From the NCBI GenBank assembly GCA_003486025.1, contig DNHA01000062.1:560-6821 (forward strand): a stretch of DNA of 6,262 nt, read 5' to 3'. Below the pieces are notes generated by a model that saw only the letters and a list, made by a program, of their open reading frames with translations, searched no databases and had not been told where the DNA came from. This DNA comes from Micrococcaceae bacterium (GTDB lineage Bacteria; Actinomycetota; Actinomycetes; Actinomycetales; Micrococcaceae). Made by a program: the position numbers and the translations under genes. Positions 1-5,925 of this stretch are shown here, piece after piece; the stretch's first letter is position 1; every line of letters begins with the position of its first letter.

Positions 1-49
1 GCGGTGTAGTAACTGTGTTCGTGTCCCAGAGCGGGAAGGAGCTGACGCG

Positions 50-175
50 TTACGGGTAAATAGGCTGGCCGAAGTTCAAATAGAACTCGGCCGGTGTGCC
101 CACCACGGGCTGGGCTTCGTGCTGCAGTCGCCATGCTGGCTTTTCTGCGTAGTTCCCAATGAGTTGTTTGCTCAT
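50..175 (-). CDS. Small hypothetical protein, 41 residues
   Basis: This is a short ORF transcribed away from the hyi cluster, starting MSKQLIGNYAEKPAWRL and ending FGQPIYP. I do not recognise the family. The ATG at 175 is preceded by AGGAG (181-185) with 5-base spacing, a very good ribosome binding site, and by a candidate promoter at 235-263. About two thirds of codons end in G or C, like the neighbouring genes. The frame stays open upstream to about 274, but that extension lacks a comparable binding site, so I chose the ATG at 175. The protein is soluble-looking and rich in Pro, Gln and aromatic residues, with no signal peptide, membrane segment or cysteine. It could be a genuine small protein or the N-terminal stub of a larger gene: after the TAA the frame stays open to the window edge. 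Plus-strand codons at 3-59 overlap its 3' end. Confidence 0.5.
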   Translation of the reverse strand: MSKQLIGNYAEKPAWRLQHEAQPVVGTPAEFYLNFGQPIYP

Positions 176-234
176 GGCTGCTCCTGAGTTAGTGAAATAC
201 ACTCCGAGATGTGTGCCACATCGATGATTCAACA

Positions 235-263
235 ACTGTATGTGCTGCGTCACACTATCGCAA
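235..263 (-). promoter_or_regulatory. Candidate sigma-70-type promoter for the 41-residue ORF
   Basis: Read on the minus strand, TTGCGA (258-263) and TACAGT (235-240) are separated by 17 bases and would act as -35 and -10 boxes. Transcription would start roughly 50 bases before the ATG at 175. The -10 hexamer is identical to the one proposed for hyi. This is motif matching only, with no experimental support. Confidence 0.4.
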
Positions 264-275
264 TAGAGAATCATA

Positions 276-292
276 ATTTCATTGGGTGGAAG
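276..292. promoter_or_regulatory. Candidate operator, imperfect dyad ATTTCA-N5-TGGAAG
   Basis: ATTTCATTGGGTGGAAG has the same layout as the hyi-proximal dyad at 507-523 (ATTCCA-N5-TGGAAT). The half-sites have the same 10-bp centre-to-centre spacing and differ at two arm positions. It lies just upstream of the -35 box of the minus-strand promoter at 235-263. A regulator shared by both divergent units is possible. The motif is short, and a similar match inside gcl shows that chance hits occur. Confidence 0.3.
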
Positions 293-456
293 TATCGCGT
301 TGTCGAGCTGATCTGCAAGTTTTCCTATCGACGCAAAATCTAGGCTGTCGGTAACCCGAGGCTGCGGTGGGGTTTTCGCTGAGAAATTGTCTGATTTTAC
401 GGGTTTTATGCGACCGCGGGTTCAATGGAGCTGGTCGGGATAGTGCGCGCTAGGGG

Positions 457-486
457 TTGACAGTGGCTCAAAATCAGATCTACAGT
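457..486 (+). promoter_or_regulatory. Candidate sigma-70-type promoter for hyi-glxR
   Basis: A perfect -35 hexamer TTGACA (457-462) is followed after 18 bases by TACAGT (481-486), which matches the TATAAT consensus at four of six positions. Transcription would begin near 493, leaving a leader of about 60 bases before the GTG at 553. The TTG of the -35 box is in frame with hyi and could be mistaken for a start codon. Confidence 0.55.
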
Positions 487-506
487 TTTCATAAAGCAAG
501 ACAAAG

Positions 507-523
507 ATTCCATGAAGTGGAAT
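507..523. promoter_or_regulatory. Candidate operator, perfect dyad ATTCCA-N5-TGGAAT
   Basis: ATTCCATGAAGTGGAAT is a perfect 6-bp inverted repeat with a 5-base spacer. It lies about 15-30 bases downstream of the expected hyi transcription start and 30 bases before the GTG, where a bound repressor would block transcription. In enterobacteria the allantoin/glyoxylate genes are controlled by the IclR-family repressor AllR, so a comparable regulator is plausible, but nothing here identifies the protein. Confidence 0.4.
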
Positions 524-552
524 ATTTGACAAAGGTTTCGAAGGGAAATCCA

Positions 553-1353
553 GTGTCCTACACCCTGAACTGCTCGATTCTGCTCACCGAACTAGCTCTC
601 AACCAGCGCGCCGCCGCCGCCAAACAGGCCGGCTTCGACAGTGTCGAATTCTGGTGGCCTTTTGATGTTGCAGTGCCAACGGACAAACAGGTTGATGAGT
701 TTATCGGCTCAATCAAGAACGCCGGAGTACAGCTAGACGGACTGAACTTCTTCGCCGGCGATATGCCAGCGGGGGACCGCGGTCTCGTCTCGTGGGTGGG
801 GCGCGGTGCAGAATTCCGTGACAACGTAGATGTTGTCACCGCCATCGGGGAGGCCACAGGTTGCAAATCCTTCAACGCGCTCTACGGCAATCGCCAAAAG
901 GATTCTTCGGCACAGGCTCAAGACGAGCTAGCCATTGAGAACCTTTTGATCGCCGCCGCAGGGGTGGCACGCATTGGCGGAAACGTATTGATTGAGCCGG
1001 TCTCCGGAACCGAAGCCTATCCGCTGAAAACCGCGGACGACGCGCTGGCGGTGGTGCATCAGGTCAAGCAGGCGGGTGGCGAAAATATTGGCCTGCTCGC
1101 CGACTTCTACCACCTGGCAGTTAACGGCGACGACGTAGCGGCAGTGATTGAAAAGCATGCCAAGGACTTCGCCCATATCCAAATAGCCGATGCACCGGGA
1201 CGCGGTGCACCGGGAACCGGTGATCTGCCGCTGCTGGATTGGATTGCACGTTCCAGAGAACTTGGCTACGCCGGTCTCGTTGCCTTGGAATACAAACAGA
1301 GTGCCGATACAGCCTTCGACTGGCTGCGCACCGCAGAGCTCGAAGCTTCCTAA
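553..1353 (+). CDS. hyi: Hydroxypyruvate isomerase
   Basis: The product reversibly converts hydroxypyruvate and tartronate semialdehyde (2-hydroxy-3-oxopropanoate) in the cytoplasm and belongs to the xylose-isomerase-like TIM-barrel superfamily. From the GTG at 553 it has 266 residues, close to the 258 of E. coli Hyi. The N terminus YTLNCSILLTELAL followed by AGFDSVEFWWPF matches the family's first strands. Expected metal and catalytic positions are present: Glu148 (LIEP), Asp184 (LLADFYH), Gln210 (HIQIAD, then APGRGAPGTG) and Glu246 (ALEYK). The start was chosen because AAGGGA (541-546) lies 6 bases upstream and the family begins here. The frame is open back to a TTG at 457, but that adds 32 atypical residues, lacks a ribosome site and overlaps the promoter. 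It is the first gene of the cluster; glxR follows after 50 bases. Some related proteins are only annotated as TIM-barrel sugar isomerases, but the glxR/gcl context supports Hyi. Confidence 0.93.
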   Translation: MSYTLNCSILLTELALNQRAAAAKQAGFDSVEFWWPFDVAVPTDKQVDEFIGSIKNAGVQLDGLNFFAGDMPAGDRGLVSWVGRGAEFRDNVDVVTAIGEATGCKSFNALYGNRQKDSSAQAQDELAIENLLIAAAGVARIGGNVLIEPVSGTEAYPLKTADDALAVVHQVKQAGGENIGLLADFYHLAVNGDDVAAVIEKHAKDFAHIQIADAPGRGAPGTGDLPLLDWIARSRELGYAGLVALEYKQSADTAFDWLRTAELEAS

Positions 1354-1403
1354 TCAATCGCTGCGCCTTGAGCGCGGACCGCCAACAATTTTTGGAGCAT
1401 CAA

Positions 1404-2288
1404 ATGTCGCAGAACGTTGCCTTTATTGGCTTGGGAATCATGGGACTGCCCATGGCTAAGAACCTGATTACCGCCGGCTTTCACGTCACCGGATTCAACC
1501 GCAGTGATAAGGCCATCAAAGAGCTTGTCGCCGCCGGCGGGCACGGGGCCGAATCTATCGCCGACGCCGTCAGTGATGCGGACGTCATCATCACCATGGT
1601 GCCTGATTCCCCGGACGTCGAAGCGGTGACCACCGGCACCGAGGGATTGTTCGCACATGCCAAATCCGGCGCAATCTGGGTTGATAATTCCTCGATACGT
1701 CCCGACGTCGCCGTGAGCCTGGCCAAGCAAGCCCGCGAGGCCGGGCTTCGCCCACTGGACGCACCGGTCTCCGGCGGCGAGCAAGGTGCGATTGACGGCG
1801 CGCTATCCATCATGGTCGGTGGAGAGCCAGCTGACTTCGCTGAAGCACAACCGGTACTCGAAGCCGTGGGGAAAACCATTGTCTTGGTAGGCCCTTCGGG
1901 ATCTGGACAGACGGTGAAGGCAGCCAACCAGCTCATCGTGGCGGCGAATATCCAGGCGTTGAGCGAAGCGGTTGTCTTCCTCGAAGCCTATGGAGTGGAT
2001 ACCGGCTCGGCGTTGAAGGTCCTCGGCGGAGGTCTTGCCGGATCAAAGGTCCTGGACCAGAAGGGCCAAAAGCTCCTGGACCGCGAATTTACTCCAGGCT
2101 TCCGACTTGCCTTGCACCACAAGGACATGGGGATCGTGACTTCCGCGGCACGCGAGGCCGGGGTGGTGCTGCCGCTGGGAGCACTTGTAGCCCAACTTGT
2201 CGGTTCCACCGTGGCCAGCGGCGACGGAGCACTGGACCATTCCGGACTCTTCCGCGGCGTACAACGCCTCTCGGGCCAGAGCCAGTAA
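1404..2288 (+). CDS. glxR: Tartronate semialdehyde reductase (2-hydroxy-3-oxopropionate reductase)
   Basis: This enzyme reduces tartronate semialdehyde to D-glycerate with NAD(P)H and belongs to the beta-hydroxyacid dehydrogenase family. It has 294 residues, the usual length. The Rossmann fold opens with FIGLGIMGLPMAKNL (residues 7-21), containing GxGxxG. The loop after the second strand reads FNRS (31-34); its Arg hints at NADP(H) use, which is inference. The substrate-binding signature DAPVSGGEQGAIDGALSIMVGG spans 119-140 with Ser123. Lys172 in GQTVKAANQ is the catalytic lysine, and HHKDM (238-242) is the conserved C-terminal cofactor/substrate segment. The ATG at 1404 has GGAG (1394-1397) 6 bases upstream; the frame extends to 1239, but that part only overlaps hyi. 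The 50-base gap to hyi, without a terminator, implies co-transcription. Close relatives include GarR and 3-hydroxyisobutyrate dehydrogenase; the neighbours hyi and gcl favour GlxR. Confidence 0.95.
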   Translation: MSQNVAFIGLGIMGLPMAKNLITAGFHVTGFNRSDKAIKELVAAGGHGAESIADAVSDADVIITMVPDSPDVEAVTTGTEGLFAHAKSGAIWVDNSSIRPDVAVSLAKQAREAGLRPLDAPVSGGEQGAIDGALSIMVGGEPADFAEAQPVLEAVGKTIVLVGPSGSGQTVKAANQLIVAANIQALSEAVVFLEAYGVDTGSALKVLGGGLAGSKVLDQKGQKLLDREFTPGFRLALHHKDMGIVTSAAREAGVVLPLGALVAQLVGSTVASGDGALDHSGLFRGVQRLSGQSQ

Positions 2289-2540
2289 TACCCTTACCTG
2301 TCCTCTGCGCCCCAATACTTCCTGTGGCGGGTTCTACGCCTACCTTCGGTAGCCGTTCCATTCCAGGGTGATTTTTCGCCTCGGATGGTTCCCTTCGTTC
2401 CAGTTCGGGTCCGGCTTCCGGTGCTCGGGGTGGTGTGTGATGACGATTCAACTTGTCGGCCCGCCACAGGTCTACCTCAATTTTCTTCTCTTGTACTGCT
2501 CCGTTCGGGGCCGAACCATCGATATGGATGTGTGATTTAA
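2289..2540. other. Non-coding gap between glxR and gcl
   Basis: These 252 bases are unusually long for the inside of a cluster and hold no supported gene. Many short TTCC/TTCG-type pyrimidine-rich words occur on the plus strand. I see a small hairpin CTACC-TTC-GGTAG (2340-2352), followed by a run of five T at 2372-2376, which might be a weak terminator for glxR. There is also a short dyad near the gcl start (2503-2516). A very weak promoter candidate, TTGTCG (2453-2458) with CTCAAT (2476-2481), is spaced 17 bases. The length suggests gcl has its own promoter or a regulated leader. Confidence 0.45.
2503..2516. repeat. Short perfect dyad GTTCGG-GG-CCGAAC upstream of gcl
   Basis: A 6-bp perfect inverted repeat with a 2-base spacer ends 24 bases before the gcl ATG. 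It could be an operator or a small structure near the translation start. It does not resemble the TTCCA/TGGAA dyads upstream of hyi, so a different regulator or simple chance is possible. Confidence 0.3.
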
Positions 2541-4334
2541 ATGCCTAAGATGCGCGCAGTAGATGCCATCGTGCTGATCCTGGAAAAGGAAGACGCAACC
2601 GAAGCGTTCGGCTTGCCCGGCGCAGCAATCAACCCGCTGTACTCGGCCATGCGGCAGCACGGCGGAATCCGCCACACCCTTCACCGCCACGTCGAAGGTG
2701 CCAGCCACGCGGCAGACGGATACTCGCGGGCCAGTGGCAAGATCGGATTGTGCCTAGGTACATCCGGTCCGGCCGGCACCGACATGATCACCGGGCTGTA
2801 TGCGGCCATCGCGGATTCGATCCCGATGCTGTGCATCACCGGCCAAGCTCCAACAAATGTTTTGCATAAGGAAGATTTCCAAGCGGTGGATATCGAATCT
2901 ATCGCCAAGCCGGTCACCAAGTACGCCACCACGGTGCTTGAACCGGGACTGGTTCCAGGTACTTTTGCCAAGGCCTTCCAGATCATGCGTTCAGGCCGCC
3001 CGGGCCCGGCGCTGATTGACCTGCCAATTAACGTGCAGCTGGCAGAGATTGATTTTGATATCGACGCCTATGAACCTTTGGCACCGACCAAACCGCACGC
3101 CACCCGAGGTCAAGCAGAGAAGATCGTGGATTTGCTGCTGAGCGGCAAACGTCCCATCATCATTGCCGGCGGTGGCGTCATCAACGCGAATGCCAGCGAC
3201 AAGCTGGTGCTGCTGGCCGAAGAGCTGAACATCCCGGTCTCCCCGACACTCATGGGCTGGGGCATCATTCCCGATGACCACCGGTTGCAGTCGGGCATGG
3301 TGGGAATTCAGACGCACACCAAGTACGGTAACGAGACCTTCTTGGCTTCGGACGTGGTGCTGGGCATTGGCAACCGTTGGGCCAATCGTCATACCGGCGG
3401 CTTGGACACTTACCGTGCCGGACGCAAGTTCATCCACGTGGATATCGAACCGACTCAGATAGGGCGGGTGTTCTCCCCAGACTTGGGAATCACCTCGGAC
3501 GCGTCGGCCGCACTGGACCTGCTCGTGGAGATTGTCCGCGAGCGCAAGAGTGCGGGCATCATCCCGGACTATTCGGACTGGGCAAATGAGTGCACTGCTC
3601 GGAAGTCGACAAACCACCGCAAGACGAACTTCGATAACATTCCCATCAAGCCGCAGCGCGTGTATCAAGAAATGAACGCGGCCTTTGGCCAGGACACCAC
3701 CTATGTGTCCACCATTGGGCTCAGCCAGATCGCCGGTGCTCAAATGCTGCACGTTTACGGTCCGCGCAAGTGGATCAACGCCGGTCAGGCAGGCCCGTTG
3801 GGGTGGACCGGACCGGCAGCTTTGGGTGTGGTGCGCGGTAAGCCCGGTGAAAAGGTGGTCGCGTTATCTGGTGACTACGACTTCCAATTCATGATCGAGG
3901 AGATAGCAGTCGGAGCGCAGTTCAAACTGCCCTATGTGCACGTAGTAGTCAACAACTCCTACCTTGGTTTAATTCGCCAGTCCCAGCGTCCCTTCGAAAT
4001 GGATTATCACGTGTCCTTGGGCTTCGATAACATCAATTCCCCGGAGACCAACGGATACGGCGTGGACCATGTCAAGGTCGCCGAAGGACTGGGCTGCAAG
4101 GCGGTACGCGTCACTGACCCGGCGAAACTTGCCGAAGGATTTGCCGAGGCCAACCGGCTGGCTGATGAACATCAGGTTCCGGTAGTGGTGGAGGTGATTC
4201 TCGAAAAGGTCACGAACATTTCCATGGGCGCACAATTAGATGCGGTCAATGAATTTGAAGATCTTGCATTGGAGGTTGGGGATGCGCCTACCGCGTTGGT
4301 CCCCATGACTTCTGGTGCCAGGGCAAATGCCTAA
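2541..4334 (+). CDS. gcl: Glyoxylate carboligase (tartronate-semialdehyde synthase)
   Basis: This ThDP- and Mg-dependent enzyme joins two glyoxylate molecules into tartronate semialdehyde with loss of CO2. The family also binds a non-catalytic FAD. At 597 residues it is close to E. coli Gcl (593) and aligns from the first residues (MPKMRAVDA). The N-terminal ThDP-binding domain covers roughly 4-170, the central domain 190-325 and the C-terminal ThDP domain 385-545. Val51 in RHVEGASH stands where most ThDP enzymes have the catalytic Glu, a hallmark of this enzyme that separates it from acetolactate synthase. [15 protein letters not shown] (73-87), [12 protein letters not shown] and [12 protein letters not shown] are strongly conserved. 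The cofactor motif runs from GDYDF (444-448) to NN (471-472). The start is fixed by homology, since no strong Shine-Dalgarno is visible: only GGA at 2526-2528 and a GTGAT at 2532-2536. It lies between glxR and allB but is separated from both by sizeable gaps. Confidence 0.98.
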   Translation: MPKMRAVDAIVLILEKEDATEAFGLPGAAINPLYSAMRQHGGIRHTLHRHVEGASHAADGYSRASGKIGLCLGTSGPAGTDMITGLYAAIADSIPMLCITGQAPTNVLHKEDFQAVDIESIAKPVTKYATTVLEPGLVPGTFAKAFQIMRSGRPGPALIDLPINVQLAEIDFDIDAYEPLAPTKPHATRGQAEKIVDLLLSGKRPIIIAGGGVINANASDKLVLLAEELNIPVSPTLMGWGIIPDDHRLQSGMVGIQTHTKYGNETFLASDVVLGIGNRWANRHTGGLDTYRAGRKFIHVDIEPTQIGRVFSPDLGITSDASAALDLLVEIVRERKSAGIIPDYSDWANECTARKSTNHRKTNFDNIPIKPQRVYQEMNAAFGQDTTYVSTIGLSQIAGAQMLHVYGPRKWINAGQAGPLGWTGPAALGVVRGKPGEKVVALSGDYDFQFMIEEIAVGAQFKLPYVHVVVNNSYLGLIRQSQRPFEMDYHVSLGFDNINSPETNGYGVDHVKVAEGLGCKAVRVTDPAKLAEGFAEANRLADEHQVPVVVEVILEKVTNISMGAQLDAVNEFEDLALEVGDAPTALVPMTSGARANA

Positions 4335-4374
4335 GCTCAGTCGTCGCTGTCATTGGCATCTGCAGTAAAAGCGA

Positions 4375-4417
4375 GTGCGGTTATTTCCAAGATAGGAGAT
4401 CATGGAAATAACCGCAC
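4375..4417. repeat. Perfect 15-bp inverted repeat between gcl and allB
   Basis: Left arm GTGCGGTTATTTCCA (4375-4389) and right arm TGGAAATAACCGCAC (4403-4417) are exact reverse complements around a 13-base loop (4390-4402). The RNA hairpin would be stable, but the next T-rich stretch (GGTTTTATC) begins about 12 bases beyond the stem, so it is not a classical intrinsic terminator. The loop displays AGGAG (4394-4398), and an ATG straddles the loop/right-arm border. The arms carry ATTTCCA and TGGAAAT, reminiscent of the hyi dyad but with a 13- rather than 5-base spacing. It may be an attenuator, a processing or stability element, or an operator. Confidence 0.7.
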
Positions 4418-4461
4418 CGTGCAGTACTGGTTTTATCTATTGCTTTAAACGTAACGAGTAG
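4402..4461 (+). CDS. Possible 19-codon leader peptide upstream of allB
   Basis: A mini-ORF encodes MEITAPCSTGFIYCFKRNE and stops with TAG 10 bases before the allB ATG. Its AGGAG (4394-4398) is only 3 bases from the ATG, which is short but usable. Both lie in or at the edge of the loop of the 15-bp inverted repeat, so folding of the RNA could set how accessible the start is. The TAG shares its AG with allB's own AGGGA, a layout that would permit translational coupling. No amino-acid run typical of a classical attenuator is present. A chance ORF is a real possibility. Confidence 0.25.
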   Translation: MEITAPCSTGFIYCFKRNE

Positions 4462-4464
4462 GGA
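4460..4464 (+). promoter_or_regulatory. Ribosome binding site of allB
   Basis: AGGGA lies 7 bases before the ATG at 4472 and decides the allB start. It overlaps the stop codon of the possible leader ORF. Confidence 0.6.
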
Positions 4465-4471
4465 ACGACTC

Positions 4472-5854
4472 ATGAGCATCAACGAAGCTGTTGAACGTGG
4501 CACCACAGGAAGCACTGAATTGGAATTTGATCTAGTCATCCGCGGTGAACGCGTCTTGACCACCTCGGGAATTGCAGCCCGCGAAATCGGTGTCCGCGAC
4601 GGAAAGATCGTCGCCATCGAAGAGCTGGGGAAGAACCTGCAAGGCGCACGCACCATTGACGTCAGTGAAGATGAGGTGCTGTTGCCTGGACTGGTCGACA
4701 CCCATGTGCACGTCAACGAGCCAGGGCGTACCGAATGGGAAGGCTTCGAATCTGCCACCAAGGCAGCTGCCGCCGGTGGCGTCACCACGATCGTGGACAT
4801 GCCGCTGAACTCCATCCCGCCAACGGTGAACCTCGAAGCACTGAACATCAAACGCGAGGCTGCCAGCACCAAGGCCTACGTTAATGTGGGCTTCTGGGGT
4901 GGAGCGATTCCGGGCAACAAAGAAGACCTGAAAGATCTGCACGAGGCCGGGGTTTTCGGTTTCAAATGCTTTTTGCTGCACTCCGGTGTTGATGAATTCC
5001 CTTCGCTGAGTGTCGACGAGATGGAAGAGGACATGGAGGTGCTCAAGTCCTTCGACTCATTGATGATTGTGCATGCCGAAGACTCAGACATCATTGACCA
5101 TGCCCCGGAAGCCAGCGGCGGAAAATACTCGGGATTCCTGGACTCGCGGCCACGCGATGCAGAGAATACCGCTATCGCCCAGGTGATTGACCGCGCGCGG
5201 AAAACCGGGGTACGAGCCCACGTCCTGCATTTGTCCAGCTCCGATGCGTTGGAGATGATCAAGGAAGCCAAGGCAGAGGGTGTGAAACTCACCGTTGAAA
5301 CCTGCCCGCACTATCTGACGCTGCTGTCCGAAGAAATTCCCGACGGTGCAACCGCTTTCAAATGCTGCCCACCGATCCGCGAATCTTCCAACCGCGAACT
5401 GCTATGGCAGGGACTGCAAGATGGCGTCATTGACTGCATCGTTTCAGACCACTCACCGTCAACCATTGACCTCAAGGACGTGGAAAACGGTGACTTCGGA
5501 GTGGCATGGGGTGGCGTCGCCTCACTGCAGCTGGGCCTTCCGCTGATCTGGACCGAAGCCAAGAAGCGCGGTATCGCGCTGGAACAAGTCATTGAGTGGA
5601 TGTCGGCTAAGCCATCGGCGCTCGCCGGCCTGGCAAATAAGGGTGCTATCAAGCTGGGCAACGATGCAGATTTTGCGCTCTTTGCTCCGGAAGAAACCTT
5701 CGAAGTGGACGTGAAGAAGCTGCATCACAAGAACCCAATCTCCCCATACCAGGGCAAGACCTTGGCTGGCGTAGTGCGTTCGGCACTCATTGCCGGTGCC
5801 GATGTAGATTTTAAGGTTCCCAAGGGGAAGCTGATCCGCCGCGACGAGGTCTAA
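4472..5854 (+). CDS. allB: Allantoinase
   Basis: The enzyme hydrolyses the hydantoin ring of allantoin to allantoate, an early step of purine-nitrogen salvage, in the cytoplasm. It belongs to the cyclic amidohydrolase branch of the amidohydrolase superfamily, with a two-metal centre. The 460 residues compare with 453 in E. coli AllB. An N-terminal beta-sandwich part (FDLVIRGERVL, about 19-29) is followed by the barrel. Metal ligands are visible: His78 and His80 in DTHVHVNEPG, Lys165 (GFKCF, to be carboxylated), His201 (IVHAED), His253 (HVLHLSS) and Asp326 (CIVSDHSPS). The C-terminal segment NPISPYQGKTLAGVV (421-435) is typical of the family. The start uses AGGGA 7 bases upstream; the first 15 or so residues are a short non-conserved extension. 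Dihydropyrimidinase or dihydroorotase are alternatives by fold, but the NEPGR and SDHSPST context and the glyoxylate genes next door favour allantoinase. It is the last gene of the cluster. Confidence 0.95.
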   Translation: MSINEAVERGTTGSTELEFDLVIRGERVLTTSGIAAREIGVRDGKIVAIEELGKNLQGARTIDVSEDEVLLPGLVDTHVHVNEPGRTEWEGFESATKAAAAGGVTTIVDMPLNSIPPTVNLEALNIKREAASTKAYVNVGFWGGAIPGNKEDLKDLHEAGVFGFKCFLLHSGVDEFPSLSVDEMEEDMEVLKSFDSLMIVHAEDSDIIDHAPEASGGKYSGFLDSRPRDAENTAIAQVIDRARKTGVRAHVLHLSSSDALEMIKEAKAEGVKLTVETCPHYLTLLSEEIPDGATAFKCCPPIRESSNRELLWQGLQDGVIDCIVSDHSPSTIDLKDVENGDFGVAWGGVASLQLGLPLIWTEAKKRGIALEQVIEWMSAKPSALAGLANKGAIKLGNDADFALFAPEETFEVDVKKLHHKNPISPYQGKTLAGVVRSALIAGADVDFKVPKGKLIRRDEV

Positions 5855-5875
5855 GCAGCACAAAGCCAAAATTTT

Positions 5876-5925
5876 ACGGCTGGTGTGTAAAGCAAGCTCC
5901 TAAGCTTGCATCACACACCAGCCGT
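5876..5925. terminator. Long imperfect hairpin, probable terminator after allB
   Basis: Outer arms ACGGCTGGTGTGT (5876-5888) and ACACACCAGCCGT (5913-5925) pair perfectly over 13 bp. After a small 3x3 internal loop, the inner arms GCAAGC (5892-5897) and GCTTGC (5904-5909) close on a 6-base loop. It starts 21 bases after the allB stop. No T tract follows on the plus strand, which is common among actinobacterial terminators. On the minus strand the stem is followed by TAAAATTTT, so it may act in both directions. Confidence 0.75.

Larger units (their letters stand above)
176..552. other. Divergent intergenic regulatory region
   Basis: These 377 bases between the minus-strand small ORF and hyi contain no convincing gene. 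They hold the small ORF's ribosome binding site and promoter, two related dyads (276-292 and 507-523), and the hyi promoter at 457-486. The middle part (about 300-440) looks less GC-rich than the genes and shows no strong hairpin. A near-palindrome TAGTGCGCGCTA (441-452, 10 of 12 positions symmetric) sits 4 bases upstream of the hyi -35 box. Such an arrangement suits two divergent, regulated transcripts. Confidence 0.6.

Noticed and set aside
2318..2352. tRNA-like GGCGGGTTCTACGCC element in the glxR-gcl gap
   Set aside because: It resembles a T-arm at first sight, but the five-pair stem does not form in the correct register and no acceptor or anticodon arms are present.
2089..2451. 120-codon minus-strand frame across the glxR 3' end and the following gap
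   Set aside because: It begins with TTG without a ribosome site, most of it is antisense to the well-conserved glxR C terminus, and its composition looks like a high-GC shadow frame.
2877..2891. TTCCA-N5-TGGAT match to the proposed operator
   Set aside because: It lies in the conserved DFQAVDIE coding segment of gcl, so it is better explained by protein constraint; it serves as a caution on motif specificity.
2991..3752. 253-codon minus-strand frame inside gcl
   Set aside because: It is entirely antisense to the highly conserved gcl. Long antisense frames are expected in high-GC genes, and there is no recognisable domain or ribosome site.
4375..4417. Inverted repeat as the end of a transposable element
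   Set aside because: The arms are 13 bases apart with no transposase and no target duplication, so a hairpin or operator explains it better.
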